Of a DNA stretch of 64,000 nt, positions 35,663 through 44,189 are shown piece by piece. Location: assembly GCF_900112795.1 (NCBI RefSeq), contig NZ_FONA01000002.1, positions 186,001 through 250,000 on the forward strand, given 5' to 3'. The translations under genes were made by a program, and so were the position numbers. Source of the DNA: Thermophagus xiamenensis (GTDB lineage: Bacteria > Bacteroidota > Bacteroidia > Bacteroidales > Marinilabiliaceae). Numbering within the stretch: the first letter of the stretch is position 1; each line of letters starts with the position of its first letter. The notes under the pieces were generated by a model, which did no database searches, had not been told where the DNA came from, and saw only the letters and a list, made by a program, of their open reading frames with translations.

Positions 35663-38335
35663 ATGAATACCTTTGATAAGAAAAGGCTGTTCTGCCACCT
35701 TTATATAACAACGTTAATATTTCTATTACAAACGCTTGCACCTTCTCTTGCTCAGGTTACAATAAGTGGCACACTTGTTTCATCAGATGCAACAAGTGTC
35801 AATGGCGTCAATATCATATTTCATCCTCCCAATAATTTCCAACAAATAATTGCTTTCGGATTTTCTGATAACAAAGGATATTTCAGCGTAGAAATAAATT
35901 CAAAAGAGGATTCTATTGCATTGACGGCAAAATCATTATCCTTTAGAGACACAACACTAGTATTAGCAAACAAAAGCCAAAACCTAACGCTGCACCTAGT
36001 GAGCGAAACCTTTAATATAAAAGAAGTAACGGTAAAAGGATATCCCATTATCTCGGGGAAAGATACCACCACATATATAGTAAATGCATTCGCACAAGAG
36101 AAAGACTTTTCTATTGGCGATGTCATAAGCAAAATGCCCGGTTTTGAAGTGAGTCCTTCCGGCAAAATTTCCTATATGGGTCGCGACATTCAAAAATACT
36201 ATATCGAAGGACAGGACCTGCTTGGCAGAAGATACCCACTGGCTAACAAAAATTTACCATACGAATCGGTCAGTGCCGTAGAAGTGCTTCACAACCACCA
36301 GCCCATTAAAGCTATTGATGGCGTCATTGCCACAGATGCAACCTCCATCAACATCCGCTTAAAAAAAAATGTTACAATTACAGGAACAGCCCAGACCACC
36401 GTTGGTTTTAGCCCTTTGCTTTGGGATATCAATCTCACGCCTATGCTGTTTCAAAAAAATCAACAAATAATAGCTTCCTGGCAAACCAATAACATTGGCA
36501 ATAACCTTCAATTTCAGCATCAACCCCTAACCTACAGTAACGGAGAACTCAATGGAATGATAACGCTAAAACCTCAATTAATTTCCATTCCCAACATCTC
36601 ATTTCCGAACATCCCCCAAAATAGATATCTTGATAATAATGCACATCTGGTAACATATAACCATCTTATCAAACTAAATTCCGATACTGAACTTAAAATT
36701 AACGGCTCTTATTACAGAGATAATATTGACGATGTACAATCTATTACCACCAAGTACTTTTTAGAAGATTCCGCCTTAACCATTTCAGAAAAACAGTTTA
36801 ACAATTTATTCAGAAACAGTTTAATTTCCAACCTTACACTCACACGAAATGTTTCTTCCGTCTATTTGGAAAACCAACTAAGCTATGGCTTGTTTCGAGA
36901 CAAAAATGCTGCTAACATTTTTAATTCCGAAATGCAACAGATAAATGCTGAGCTCTATCACCAAACATTATCCAATGATTTTCAAATACTCATCCCAATA
37001 AAGAAAAACTTCCTGCAAATAAATTCGGTAATTGACTTCAATCATTCCCCGCAACAACTCATCTTTGAACCGGGTGTTCATTCTTTGGTGGTGGAAGATA
37101 GTGACGGCACCGTACAACAAATACTTAACAAAAATTTGATAACAGAGAATGAAGCCAGGTATGGTCTTTCTTTTGGAGATTTTATCCTTAGTTCGTCCTT
37201 AGCTTTGAACCATGAAATTCAATCCCACGAAACAAAAATAAAAAGCAATGGATATCTGATTGATTCCGACTCCCTCAAAAATATGCTTAAATGGCATCAA
37301 ACAACCCTAGAATTCAGAGAATCCATTGAATACAAAAAGAAAAAACTCATCTTAAAAATAGGATTTCCCCTGAGATATATCATCTTAGATATTGACGACC
37401 ACATACACAGCGCCACCAACAAAACGTACAATTTACTGGGAAATCCTTTTATCTCGGCAAACTACAAACCATCAGGATATATCTCAGCCAACTTCTCGGC
37501 TAATTACTCAAAAACACTGAGCGACCCAAACAAGCTAACACAAGGTTACATTACTATTAGTCACCGACTTATTCAAAAAAACGATATGGAAATAGACCTG
37601 GTCTCTTCGGCCTCATACCAAACAAAAGTTAACTTCAGAAATCCTTTAGCCGGTCTTTGGGGAACACTTAGCTGGCAAGAATCGGTCAACTCAAAAAAAT
37701 TCCTGACCAACCAAATATCCAATGACGACGGAACCTTTTTATATCAAGCTGTCAGATACGACAACCGCAGCCACTTCAGAAATCTGTCGTCAGAATTCAC
37801 CTGGTTTATCCACGACCTAAAGACAACATTAGGGATGAAGAGCAGGTTTAACCAAACTATATCCGATTATTTTCTGAACGGACAGCCTAGCAAAATGCAA
37901 CAAAAGAAATATGAATTGGTTCCCAAAATCCTTTATACCGGAAACAGGTCATGGACTGTCGAATATTCCTGTCACTTTTCAAAAACTTCATTACAGTTAT
38001 ATCAATCAACATCCGACATTACAGAAACCGGCCATAATCTTAATTTCTTTTTTTATCCTAATAAACAACACTCGATAGGCTTCGAAACAGAATATTTCAT
38101 TTTTGGAAGAGAAAATATGAAAACAGTAGAATCTCTGTTCTCCAATATTGTTTACCGTTTTAACCCCAATGGAAGGCGAATAAACATTAAACTCCAATGC
38201 CGAAATATTTTTAATACTCACAAAATTGTCAAAACCCGCGAATCAAATTTAGCCTATTTACAAACCGAATATTCCCTGCGCCCAAGAGAATTCTTAATAA
38301 CGGCTTCCTGGTCTCTTAGAAATCCAAAACATTAA
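35663..38335 (+). CDS. TonB-receptor-like outer membrane barrel with carboxypeptidase-regulatory-like N-terminus
   Basis: The ATG at 35663 starts a signal peptide (LYITTLIFLLQTLAPSLA). The 890-residue protein then has a CarboxypepD-reg-like domain (VTISGTLVSSDATSVNGVNI, about 30-115). A plug-like segment follows (FSIGDVISKMPGFEVSPSGKISYMGRDI...YYIEGQDLLG, then VSAVEVLHNHQPI), and about 600 residues of alternating strands ending in a typical barrel end. The plug is shorter than in SusC. The GLPGLI gene immediately upstream makes a frequent Bacteroidota pair. The transported or exported molecule is unknown. Confidence 0.85.
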   Translation: MNTFDKKRLFCHLYITTLIFLLQTLAPSLAQVTISGTLVSSDATSVNGVNIIFHPPNNFQQIIAFGFSDNKGYFSVEINSKEDSIALTAKSLSFRDTTLVLANKSQNLTLHLVSETFNIKEVTVKGYPIISGKDTTTYIVNAFAQEKDFSIGDVISKMPGFEVSPSGKISYMGRDIQKYYIEGQDLLGRRYPLANKNLPYESVSAVEVLHNHQPIKAIDGVIATDATSINIRLKKNVTITGTAQTTVGFSPLLWDINLTPMLFQKNQQIIASWQTNNIGNNLQFQHQPLTYSNGELNGMITLKPQLISIPNISFPNIPQNRYLDNNAHLVTYNHLIKLNSDTELKINGSYYRDNIDDVQSITTKYFLEDSALTISEKQFNNLFRNSLISNLTLTRNVSSVYLENQLSYGLFRDKNAANIFNSEMQQINAELYHQTLSNDFQILIPIKKNFLQINSVIDFNHSPQQLIFEPGVHSLVVEDSDGTVQQILNKNLITENEARYGLSFGDFILSSSLALNHEIQSHETKIKSNGYLIDSDSLKNMLKWHQTTLEFRESIEYKKKKLILKIGFPLRYIILDIDDHIHSATNKTYNLLGNPFISANYKPSGYISANFSANYSKTLSDPNKLTQGYITISHRLIQKNDMEIDLVSSASYQTKVNFRNPLAGLWGTLSWQESVNSKKFLTNQISNDDGTFLYQAVRYDNRSHFRNLSSEFTWFIHDLKTTLGMKSRFNQTISDYFLNGQPSKMQQKKYELVPKILYTGNRSWTVEYSCHFSKTSLQLYQSTSDITETGHNLNFFFYPNKQHSIGFETEYFIFGRENMKTVESLFSNIVYRFNPNGRRINIKLQCRNIFNTHKIVKTRESNLAYLQTEYSLRPREFLITASWSLRNPKH

Positions 38336-38438
38336 GGTCATCAAAAGCCAAGGGATGAAGAATTTACATCCTTCGCTGTGCATCTGCAATTAGAAATGCA
38401 AAGCCTATCCAACAAATACATTAATTTTATACAAAAAA

Positions 38439-38819
38439 ATGAAAGAAGAAAACCATTTTGATTTATTGCGAGAGCATCTTGCCAATGAACGGACATTTCT
38501 GGCTTGGATACGAACCAGCCTTGCCCTGATGGGCTTTGGTTTTGTAATCATTAAATTCTCGTTTTTCCTTCAGGAACTGGCTTTATGGGTAGAGCCGCAG
38601 AATGATGCCACTGTCGAATTTTCAAACCACCTGGGAATTATCATGGTAGCCGCCGGAATTGTTTTATCGCTTTTGGCATGGATTCGTTTCAGGAAGATAG
38701 GGAAACAACTTAACAACCGAACCTACTCCACATCATTTGTTCTTTCCATGCTTTTAACCATTATTATTATCCTTATTGGATGCTTTGTATTTGTGATTTA
38801 TTTGTTTCCAATGGTTTAA
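38439..38819 (+). CDS. DUF202 family membrane protein (YidH-like)
   Basis: The 126-residue protein starts with LREHLANERTFLAWIRTSLALMGFG, the DUF202 signature. It has three membrane helices (about 30-50, 70-90, 100-122). Function is unknown in the family, though it often accompanies respiratory or stress genes. Single-gene transcription unit as far as can be seen. Confidence 0.92.
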   Translation: MKEENHFDLLREHLANERTFLAWIRTSLALMGFGFVIIKFSFFLQELALWVEPQNDATVEFSNHLGIIMVAAGIVLSLLAWIRFRKIGKQLNNRTYSTSFVLSMLLTIIIILIGCFVFVIYLFPMV

Positions 38820-39056
38820 ATCGGTTGGCCCCAAGAGGTGTAGTGTTGAAATCCACACCAACGTTGGGGCTGCTAATATTCCTAAAAACGGCTTATATGA
38901 TTCTCTGAAGCGGCTTTCAAAGTTCTTGTTTAAGGCTTGGAAGCGTATCACATAAATTAACCCAAAGACCTGGCATGAACTCCGCCCAATGAGAAAACCA
39001 TCCCGAAATAATAAACTTTAATTACCCCCCTTTCTGCCTGTGCACTTAATGCATGT

Positions 39057-39064
39057 TATCTTTG
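39057..39064 (+). promoter_or_regulatory. TAnnTTTG promoter element
   Basis: TATCTTTG fits the Bacteroidota -7 consensus. It would give a leader of about 150 nt before the DUF4395 gene. Confidence 0.4.
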
Positions 39065-39086
39065 TAACAAAAAATTATTTCAAAAT

Positions 39087-39121
39087 AATTTGTCAGGAAT
39101 GGGGTATTCCCCCGACAAATT
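39087..39121 (+). promoter_or_regulatory. two-part hairpin in the DUF4395 leader
   Basis: AATTTGTC (39087-39094) pairs with GACAAATT (39114-39121). Inside, GGAAT (39096-39100) pairs with ATTCC (39106-39110) around a GGGGT loop, with an A/CCC internal loop between the stems. There is no T-run, so it is not a simple terminator. It matches no riboswitch class I know. Confidence 0.4.
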
Positions 39122-39220
39122 CCCGACTCATTAAAAGGAGAACCGGCAGCACCAAACAATATGGCATGCCAATCTCTTTAAATTAATAATTCGTACAAAC
39201 ATTAATGATTCAAACAGAAT

Positions 39221-39670
39221 ATGAAAACATACGCCTTTTGTCCCATATCGCCACATAAGATCAATGAAAACGTTGCAAGAATCAACGGGGCATTTACCTT
39301 TCTAATATTGTTAGCTTTTGTCTATAGTGGATGGTTCTGGCTCATGGCCTTTCTGGCACTCGATTTTTTGTTGAGGTCAACCAGGCTTTCGCCATACAGT
39401 CCGATAGGAATTATCTCCCGACAAATGGTAAAGCAATTGTCTCTACCACCACGGATGATCAATGCCGGACCAAAGATTTTTGCTGCGCGCATCGGTCTTC
39501 TCTTCAGTGTTGCCATACTGGTGACGACCATACTTCAATACCCGGCAACAGCCATTATTCTGACCTCCATCCTTGGTTTGTTTTCTTTTCTGGAAGCGGC
39601 CTTTGGCATTTGTGTGGCCTGTAAAATTTATCCTTTTGTATATAATAGTCTGTATAAACCGCAAGGATAA
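39221..39670 (+). CDS. DUF4395 family membrane protein
   Basis: The 149-residue protein has the DUF4395 pattern: an N-terminal CPISPHKINENVARINGAF, two membrane helices, an RLSPYSPIGIISRQ segment, two more helices and a C-terminal FGICVACKIY with a CxxC pair. The family is often found near rhodanese, thioredoxin or sulfur-handling genes, which suits the DsrE and thioredoxin-like genes that follow. Role unproven. Confidence 0.88.
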   Translation: MKTYAFCPISPHKINENVARINGAFTFLILLAFVYSGWFWLMAFLALDFLLRSTRLSPYSPIGIISRQMVKQLSLPPRMINAGPKIFAARIGLLFSVAILVTTILQYPATAIILTSILGLFSFLEAAFGICVACKIYPFVYNSLYKPQG

Positions 39671-40121
39671 GTCATTCGAGTTTCATGATGAAAGGAATAC
39701 AGATAAGTTCATAGGGATAAAAAATCTTTTTTACCTTTAACCAATGGTGACAAAGCCAATGGCCATCAGAGTAGCGCCTGACAAAAACACGTTGTGGTAT
39801 TTAAATTTCTTCATAAATGTCAGTGGAAAAGAGAGTAGACCTCACCCATCTGGTAGAGAGCTATGCCGGTGATTTATATTCCTGGGCATTACATAAAGTT
39901 TCCGATAAGGAACCATGTCGTTGTGGATTTGTAATCCACAACGTCTTAATCCAGGGATTTGCAATCCCGGACTAGAACAATTTTCCTTCATTTTCTGAAA
40001 TTAGGACTTACTAATTATCTTTCAATTTTTTCCATCAACTTTTCTTTGGATTAATTTTTGGGGGGATTGCAAATCCAATGTTTTTTCCGGCGTGGATTAC
40101 AAATCCACGCCTACGAGATAG
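39671..40121. other. intergenic region: left repeat flanking the RAYT gene
   Basis: After 240 bp of unremarkable sequence comes a ~205-bp block (39911-40115) with two REP-like palindromes at one end and one at the other. It is copied at 40831-41036. Confidence 0.6.
39911..40115. repeat. left direct repeat carrying REP palindromes
   Basis: Nearly identical to 40831-41036, 920 bp away. It contains CGTTGTGGATT-TGT-AATCCACAACG (39919-39943, 11-bp arms), GGGATTTGCAATCCC (39954-39968), and GGCGTGGATT-ACA-AATCCACGCC (40089-40111). The last is followed by CTAC, the reverse complement of the GTAG tetranucleotide that marks enterobacterial REPs. Confidence 0.85.
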
Positions 40122-40664
40122 CTAAAACAATAATTCCACTTGCAACAAGCCGGGCTCACCCGCATAATTTTTCGCAGAGCTATATTTATATTCATGAGGC
40201 TCGTCAACTATTTCTGCGACTACAGGATTCATATGAATGTAATTTAATTTCTGCTTCAAAAAATCCTCAAGAAATATCTCTTGTTCAGCATTTCCCCTCT
40301 GCCAAACGGTGAAATTTTTTATTTTTTTATTATACCGCCCGGCTTTGTAAAAAATATCCAACATCCACTCTCTCCGACTTTCTGCTTGTGTTTTAATAGC
40401 CTCAACTATCTTTTTGCTGGTAAATTTTTTAAAATCCCTGATAATATCAGAATGTTTTACACCTTCTTTTGCTCCTGAAATCAAATGAAGATGGTTACTC
40501 ATCAAAACCCATGCATACAGTATTAACCCTTTATTTTCCTGACAGTATTTCAAGGCATCAACTATGATATGCTTATGACAAGGTCGAGTGAATACATCTA
40601 CCCAGTTTACAACAGTCATGGTAGAAAAATATATCTCACGGGTTATTCTGCGAGCTATATCCAT
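40122..40664 (-). CDS. REP-associated tyrosine transposase (RAYT, TnpA_REP)
   Basis: The 180-residue protein is an IS200/IS605-like HUH enzyme: MSNHLHLIS supplies the HxH metal site (H58, H60), and KLNYIHMNPV holds the catalytic Tyr142. WQRGNAEQEI before it recalls the RAYT pattern W-Q-x-x-Y/F. RAYTs are single-copy domesticated transposases that bind and cut REP palindromes. Here GTAG-preceded palindromes flank it on both sides and fill the next 4 kb, strong support for this assignment. The gene begins and ends within a few bases of its flanking repeats. Confidence 0.9.
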   Translation of the reverse strand: MDIARRITREIYFSTMTVVNWVDVFTRPCHKHIIVDALKYCQENKGLILYAWVLMSNHLHLISGAKEGVKHSDIIRDFKKFTSKKIVEAIKTQAESRREWMLDIFYKAGRYNKKIKNFTVWQRGNAEQEIFLEDFLKQKLNYIHMNPVVAEIVDEPHEYKYSSAKNYAGEPGLLQVELLF

Positions 40665-40754
40665 ACCTCATTCTTTTCAATCTGTTTCCTCTCGATTACA
40701 AATCTATAATTTTTATTCTGTGAAGAATTCCTTTATTTTTCACTTAGCTATCGT

Positions 40755-40806
40755 CGTTGTGGATTTCCGAATCCACAACGCTTTATTTCCGGGATTTGCA
40801 ATTCCG
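40755..40806. repeat. REP-like doublet
   Basis: CGTTGTGGATT-TCCG-AATCCACAACG (40755-40780) is followed by a CCGGGATTTGCAATTCCG hairpin, the same two-palindrome order as elsewhere in the island. Confidence 0.75.
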
Positions 40807-40830
40807 TTTTAATTACTGTTTTTCCCAATT

Positions 40831-41036
40831 AACCATGTCGTTGTGGATTTGTAATCCACAACGTCTTAATCCAGGGATTTGCAATCCCGGACTAGTCCAA
40901 TTTTCCTTCATTTTCTGAAATTAGGACTTACTAATTATCTTTCAATTTTTTCCATCAACTTTTCTTTGGATTAATTTTTGGGGCTTGCAAATCCAATGTT
41001 TTTTTCCGGCATGGATTACAAATCCACGCCTACGAG
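40831..41036. repeat. right direct repeat carrying REP palindromes
   Basis: Copy of 39911-40115 with a few changes (ACTAGTCC for ACTAGAAC, a shorter G-run, GGCATGG for GGCGTGG). Palindromes at 40839-40863 and 41008-41030; TACG follows the last one. Confidence 0.85.
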
Positions 41037-41297
41037 GGGTTTTTCCACTTAGCCCTAAATTATGATTCACTGGCTTTTATGCCTGCTATATCAATATCTT
41101 TTTATTGGAATTTGTTTTTGTGGATAGTAAATCACGCATACTTCACAAACCATCTCATCATCGAACCACGCCCCAAAAGTTAACACCTATTAATTTTTCT
41201 TAATCTTTTGTTAAAATAAATTTTCGCTGTCAGGAAAAAGAAAATGCACCGACCAATGTAGTAAATCAAAACAAGTCTCACTTAAAAATAAACAGTT

Positions 41298-41654
41298 ATG
41301 ACAAAGATTGCCATTTTAGTGTTTTCTGACACCAACAGTGCAGAAGCATTAGGAAAAGTTGCCAATGCCTTTACCCTGGCCAGTGAGGCCACTGAAGCCG
41401 GCGACCAACTTAAAATCATTTTCGAAGGCGCCGGAACCAAATGGATTGGTGAACTCGAAAAAGAAGACCATAAAGTGCATGCGATGTACAAGGCGCTAAA
41501 GGATAAAATAACAGGCGCTTGTTCGTTTTGTGCCAAGGCTTACGGTGTAAAAAGCCAGGTGGAAAAGGCCGGTATTCCCTTATTAAGTGAATACAAGGAC
41601 CATCCCAGCATTCGCACCCTCATAGCGGAGGGATTCCACATTATAAGTTTCTAA
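41298..41654 (+). CDS. DsrE family protein
   Basis: A 118-residue soluble DsrE/DsrF-like fold: TKIAILVFSDTNSAEALGKVANAF, DQLKIIFEGAGTKWIGEL, then ITGACSFCAKAYGV and HIISF at the end. The Cys pair in ACSFC sits where many DsrE-like proteins carry the persulfide-relay Cys. It may take part in sulfur transfer with the neighbouring thioredoxin-like proteins, but single-subunit DsrE proteins are often of unknown role. Confidence 0.88.
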   Translation: MTKIAILVFSDTNSAEALGKVANAFTLASEATEAGDQLKIIFEGAGTKWIGELEKEDHKVHAMYKALKDKITGACSFCAKAYGVKSQVEKAGIPLLSEYKDHPSIRTLIAEGFHIISF

Positions 41655-41837
41655 ACATCAACTTTTTAAATAACAAAACGAGCAGCCCAAACTAAGTTTT
41701 ATATAAAAAAGCAAGGGCAATAGACTGTTAGGCGATTAGGCCGCCAGAGTGCTTCAAACAACTTTGAACTACAATCTTTGAACTTTTTTGTTCATGCTTG
41801 TTTCATTCAACCAATAACTAAATAAAATTTTACAATT

Positions 41838-42242
41838 ATGAAAGCAAAATCAATTTTAGTAACTCTGACACTCTTCCTTTTGGTATCCTTGTCGGTCCTA
41901 TCACAATCAGATGTAAAGGTTTTAGCAGTGGTGAATCATGCAGAATGGTGCCCCACCTGTCAACACAATGGTGAACGAGCACAGGAAGCCTTTAAAGAAG
42001 CGAATACCGATGGAACTATCAAATTTGTTGTCAATGACCTTACCAATGACGACACCAAGGCACAATCGGCACAGGCCTTAAAAGATGTAGGCCTCGATAA
42101 GGTTATGACCCAACATAAAGGGACCGGAGTGGTCTATCTGTTTGATGCAAAAAACAAAACGTTTATTAACAAAGTCAGTGTCGCCAAAAGTAACGAAGAA
42201 ATCATAAAAGCTCTGCTCAGTGCTAAAAACAAGATAAACTAA
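41838..42242 (+). CDS. exported thioredoxin-like protein with CPTC motif
   Basis: The 134-residue protein has a signal peptide (ILVTLTLFLLVSLSVLSQ) and a thioredoxin-like core: VVNHAEWCPTCQHNGER provides a CxxC active site, followed by FVVNDLTNDDTKA. The canonical cis-Pro loop is replaced by GTGVVYLFD, so it may not be a general disulfide reductase. It acts in the periplasm. A terminator follows. Confidence 0.82.
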   Translation: MKAKSILVTLTLFLLVSLSVLSQSDVKVLAVVNHAEWCPTCQHNGERAQEAFKEANTDGTIKFVVNDLTNDDTKAQSAQALKDVGLDKVMTQHKGTGVVYLFDAKNKTFINKVSVAKSNEEIIKALLSAKNKIN

Positions 42243-42262
42243 GTTATTTTTCCCAAAATTGA

Positions 42263-42296
42263 GCTGTCCCGGAAAATAGGGACAGCTTCATTTTTG
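42263..42296 (+). terminator. terminator after the thioredoxin-like gene
   Basis: GCTGTCCC (42263-42270) pairs with GGGACAGC (42279-42286), followed by TTCATTTTT. Confidence 0.85.
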
Positions 42297-42363
42297 TAAT
42301 TTTGGTTTTGCCAAACAATTTAAACCACTTTTAAAAGGATATCCAAGTTAAAAATCTTATAAT

Positions 42364-42930
42364 ATGAAACTGCAATCAGGTAATAACGCCATCGATTTTA
42401 CGGCCCAAGACATTCATGGCAAGGAAATACGTTTATCAAATTATCGGGGCCAGAAAATCATATTGAGTTTTTTCAGAAATGTAAATTGTCCTTTTTGCAA
42501 CCGCAGAGTTCATCAATTGATGTTTAACAATATTCATTTTAAAAATGCGGGGGTACAACTGGTTCTTTTATTCGAAAGCTCCAATGAGAAACTCCTATCC
42601 AGCTCTTTCCATCGCGGTATCAGCCCATGGCCATTAATTGGTGACCCGGAAAAGAAAATTTACAAACTTTACGGGGTGGAACAATCTACGATAAAAATGA
42701 TGAAAACCATGTTTGTGGCCAATTTAAATCAGGCTAAAAAGGAAACCAAAGAGCTGAATCTACCTCAGGATAAAGATGCAAGCATGAATCTTATTCCGGC
42801 CGATTTTCTTATCGATGAAAACTTTAAAATTGTCAAAGCCCATTATGGCAAACATCTGGATGACCATATCGATTTCAATGAATTAAAAGCCTTTGCCGGT
42901 ATTGGTAATCAGTTTAAAAAGACGAGTTAA
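42364..42930 (+). CDS. peroxiredoxin-like (AhpC/TSA-type) protein
   Basis: The 188-residue thioredoxin-fold protein has FTAQDIHGKEIRLSNYRGQKIILSFFRNVNCPFCNRR: a CxxC where 1-Cys or 2-Cys peroxiredoxins have the peroxidatic Cys, as in the peroxiredoxin-like family. LIPADFLIDENFKIVKAHYG is the conserved C-terminal strand pair with cis-Pro. No signal peptide. It probably reduces peroxides or disulfides in the cytoplasm. Confidence 0.85.
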   Translation: MKLQSGNNAIDFTAQDIHGKEIRLSNYRGQKIILSFFRNVNCPFCNRRVHQLMFNNIHFKNAGVQLVLLFESSNEKLLSSSFHRGISPWPLIGDPEKKIYKLYGVEQSTIKMMKTMFVANLNQAKKETKELNLPQDKDASMNLIPADFLIDENFKIVKAHYGKHLDDHIDFNELKAFAGIGNQFKKTS

Positions 42931-43167
42931 CCAATTTTTTATATCCATTTTCGAAGTTTTAACTGGAACTTCTCTCCCACCTTATTCCCTACCCCAAATT
43001 ATTTTTCCCCATTTTTCCATTATGGCTTACAAATTTCCCCAAAGTCCGTACTGGACCAATAAAATTTACCACACTAATTGTCAACAAAATCCTTACTCGC
43101 GGAAAAATTAATGGCTATTTTTTTCAGATTTTTGGCGGAAATGCGTACTTTTGCGCATCCTTTAAAA

Positions 43168-43243
<76 letters not shown>

Positions 43244-43245
43244 TT

Positions 43246-43280
43246 AAAGACGATTCGTAATTTTACGGGTCGTCTTTTTT
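43246..43280 (+). terminator. tRNA-Lys terminator
   Basis: AAAGACGA pairs with TCGTCTTT, followed by a T-run, directly after the tRNA. Confidence 0.85.
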
Positions 43281-43407
43281 TATAATCCCTGTTGTTATAG
43301 CTTGCAATCAACAACAACGTGTCAAATGGGACTTGTATTTGAACATTCGGAGTTGGCTATTTCGGTCAGACTATGCCACCGATTTCGGTCAAAATGTGCC
43401 AGTGTCG

Positions 43408-43578
43408 GAGATAACCTTTCCCAATACTTAGGATAACCTTTCCCGACATCCGGGATAACCTTATCCCGACACTTGGGATAACCTTTCCCAACACTTGGGA
43501 TAACCTTATCCCGACACCGGGGATAACCTTTCCCAACACTTGGGATAACCTTTCTCAACATCAGAAATAACCTTACTA
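43408..43578. repeat. 22-bp tandem array, copy 1
   Basis: About eight units of GGATAACCTTTCCCAACACT-TG, with variants CCTTATCCCGACA and a 23-bp form. Units differ at a few positions, so the array is old or drifting. Confidence 0.85.
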
Positions 43579-43610
43579 CTACCATCCCACCTGTTTCACA
43601 TTCAACCGCT

Positions 43611-43809
43611 CATCGTCGTTGTGGATTTCCCAATCCACAACGCTTTAATACCGGGATTTGTAATCCCATTTAAATTACGTTTTTTTCCACTTAGCAAAAA
43701 ACTATAATTCATTGGCTTTTATGCCTGATATATCAATATCTTTACCTTTGGTTTTGCTTTTGTGGATTGCAAATCCACTTAGTTCTGCGTGGATTACAAA
43801 TCCACGCAG
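43611..43809. repeat. REP block A
   Basis: Palindromes CGTTGTGGATT-TCCC-AATCCACAACG (43617-43642), GGGATTTGTAATCCC (43653-43667), GTGGATTGCAAATCCAC (43762-43778) and CTGCGTGGATT-ACA-AATCCACGCAG (43785-43809). Near copy of block B, about 369 bp downstream. Confidence 0.85.
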
Positions 43810-43813
43810 ACGT

Positions 43814-43961
43814 GAGATAACCTTTCCCAACATCAGGGATAACCTTTCCCAACACTTGGGATAACCTTTCCCAACATCCGGGATAACCTTATCCCGACAC
43901 TTGGGATAACCTTTCCCAACACTTAGGATAACCTTTCTCAACATCAGAAATAACCTTACTA
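43814..43961. repeat. 22-bp tandem array, copy 2
   Basis: About seven units of the same GGATAACCTTTCCCAACA-type repeat, ending like copy 1 in AAATAACCTTACTACTACC. Confidence 0.85.
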
Positions 43962-43979
43962 CTACCATCCCACCTGTTT

Positions 43980-44180
43980 CATCGTCGTTGTGGATTTCCT
44001 AATCCACAACGCTTTAATACCGGGATTTGTAATCCCATTTAAATTACGTTTTTTCCACTTAGCAAAAAACTATAATTCATTGGCTTTTATGCCTGATATA
44101 TCAATATCTTTACCTTTGGTTTTGCTTTTGTGGATTGCAAATCCACTCTTTAGTTCTGCGTGGATTACAAATCCACGCAG
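43980..44180. repeat. REP block B
   Basis: Palindromes at 43986-44011, 44022-44036, 44130-44146 and 44156-44180, in the same order and spacing as block A, with a near-identical spacer (CACTTAGCAAAAAACTATAA). Confidence 0.85.
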
Positions 44181-44189
44181 ACATGTAGG

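Larger units (their letters stand above)
38820..39220. other. intergenic region with structured leader of the DUF4395 gene
   Basis: No gene. At 38848-38870 a decayed REP-like piece (GAAATCCACACCAACGTTG) is seen. A promoter element lies at 39057-39064 and a compound hairpin at 39087-39121. Confidence 0.45.
40665..41297. other. intergenic region: REP units and right repeat flanking the RAYT gene
   Basis: It contains a REP doublet at 40755-40806 and the right-hand copy of the flanking repeat (40831-41036). A diverged copy of the spacer also seen at 43680-43760 and 44045-44130 follows (41041-41140, GGCTTTTATGCCTGCTATAT). No gene is supported. Confidence 0.65.

Noticed and set aside
43408-43961. 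CRISPR array
   Set aside because: The repeats are contiguous 22-23-bp units without unique spacers, and no cas genes are nearby.
43322-43968. Two minus-strand open frames (87 and 88 codons) with repeated KVIPSVGKGYP
   Set aside because: They run through the 22-bp tandem arrays; the repeated protein text follows from repeats near a multiple of three, and the ends run into REPs.
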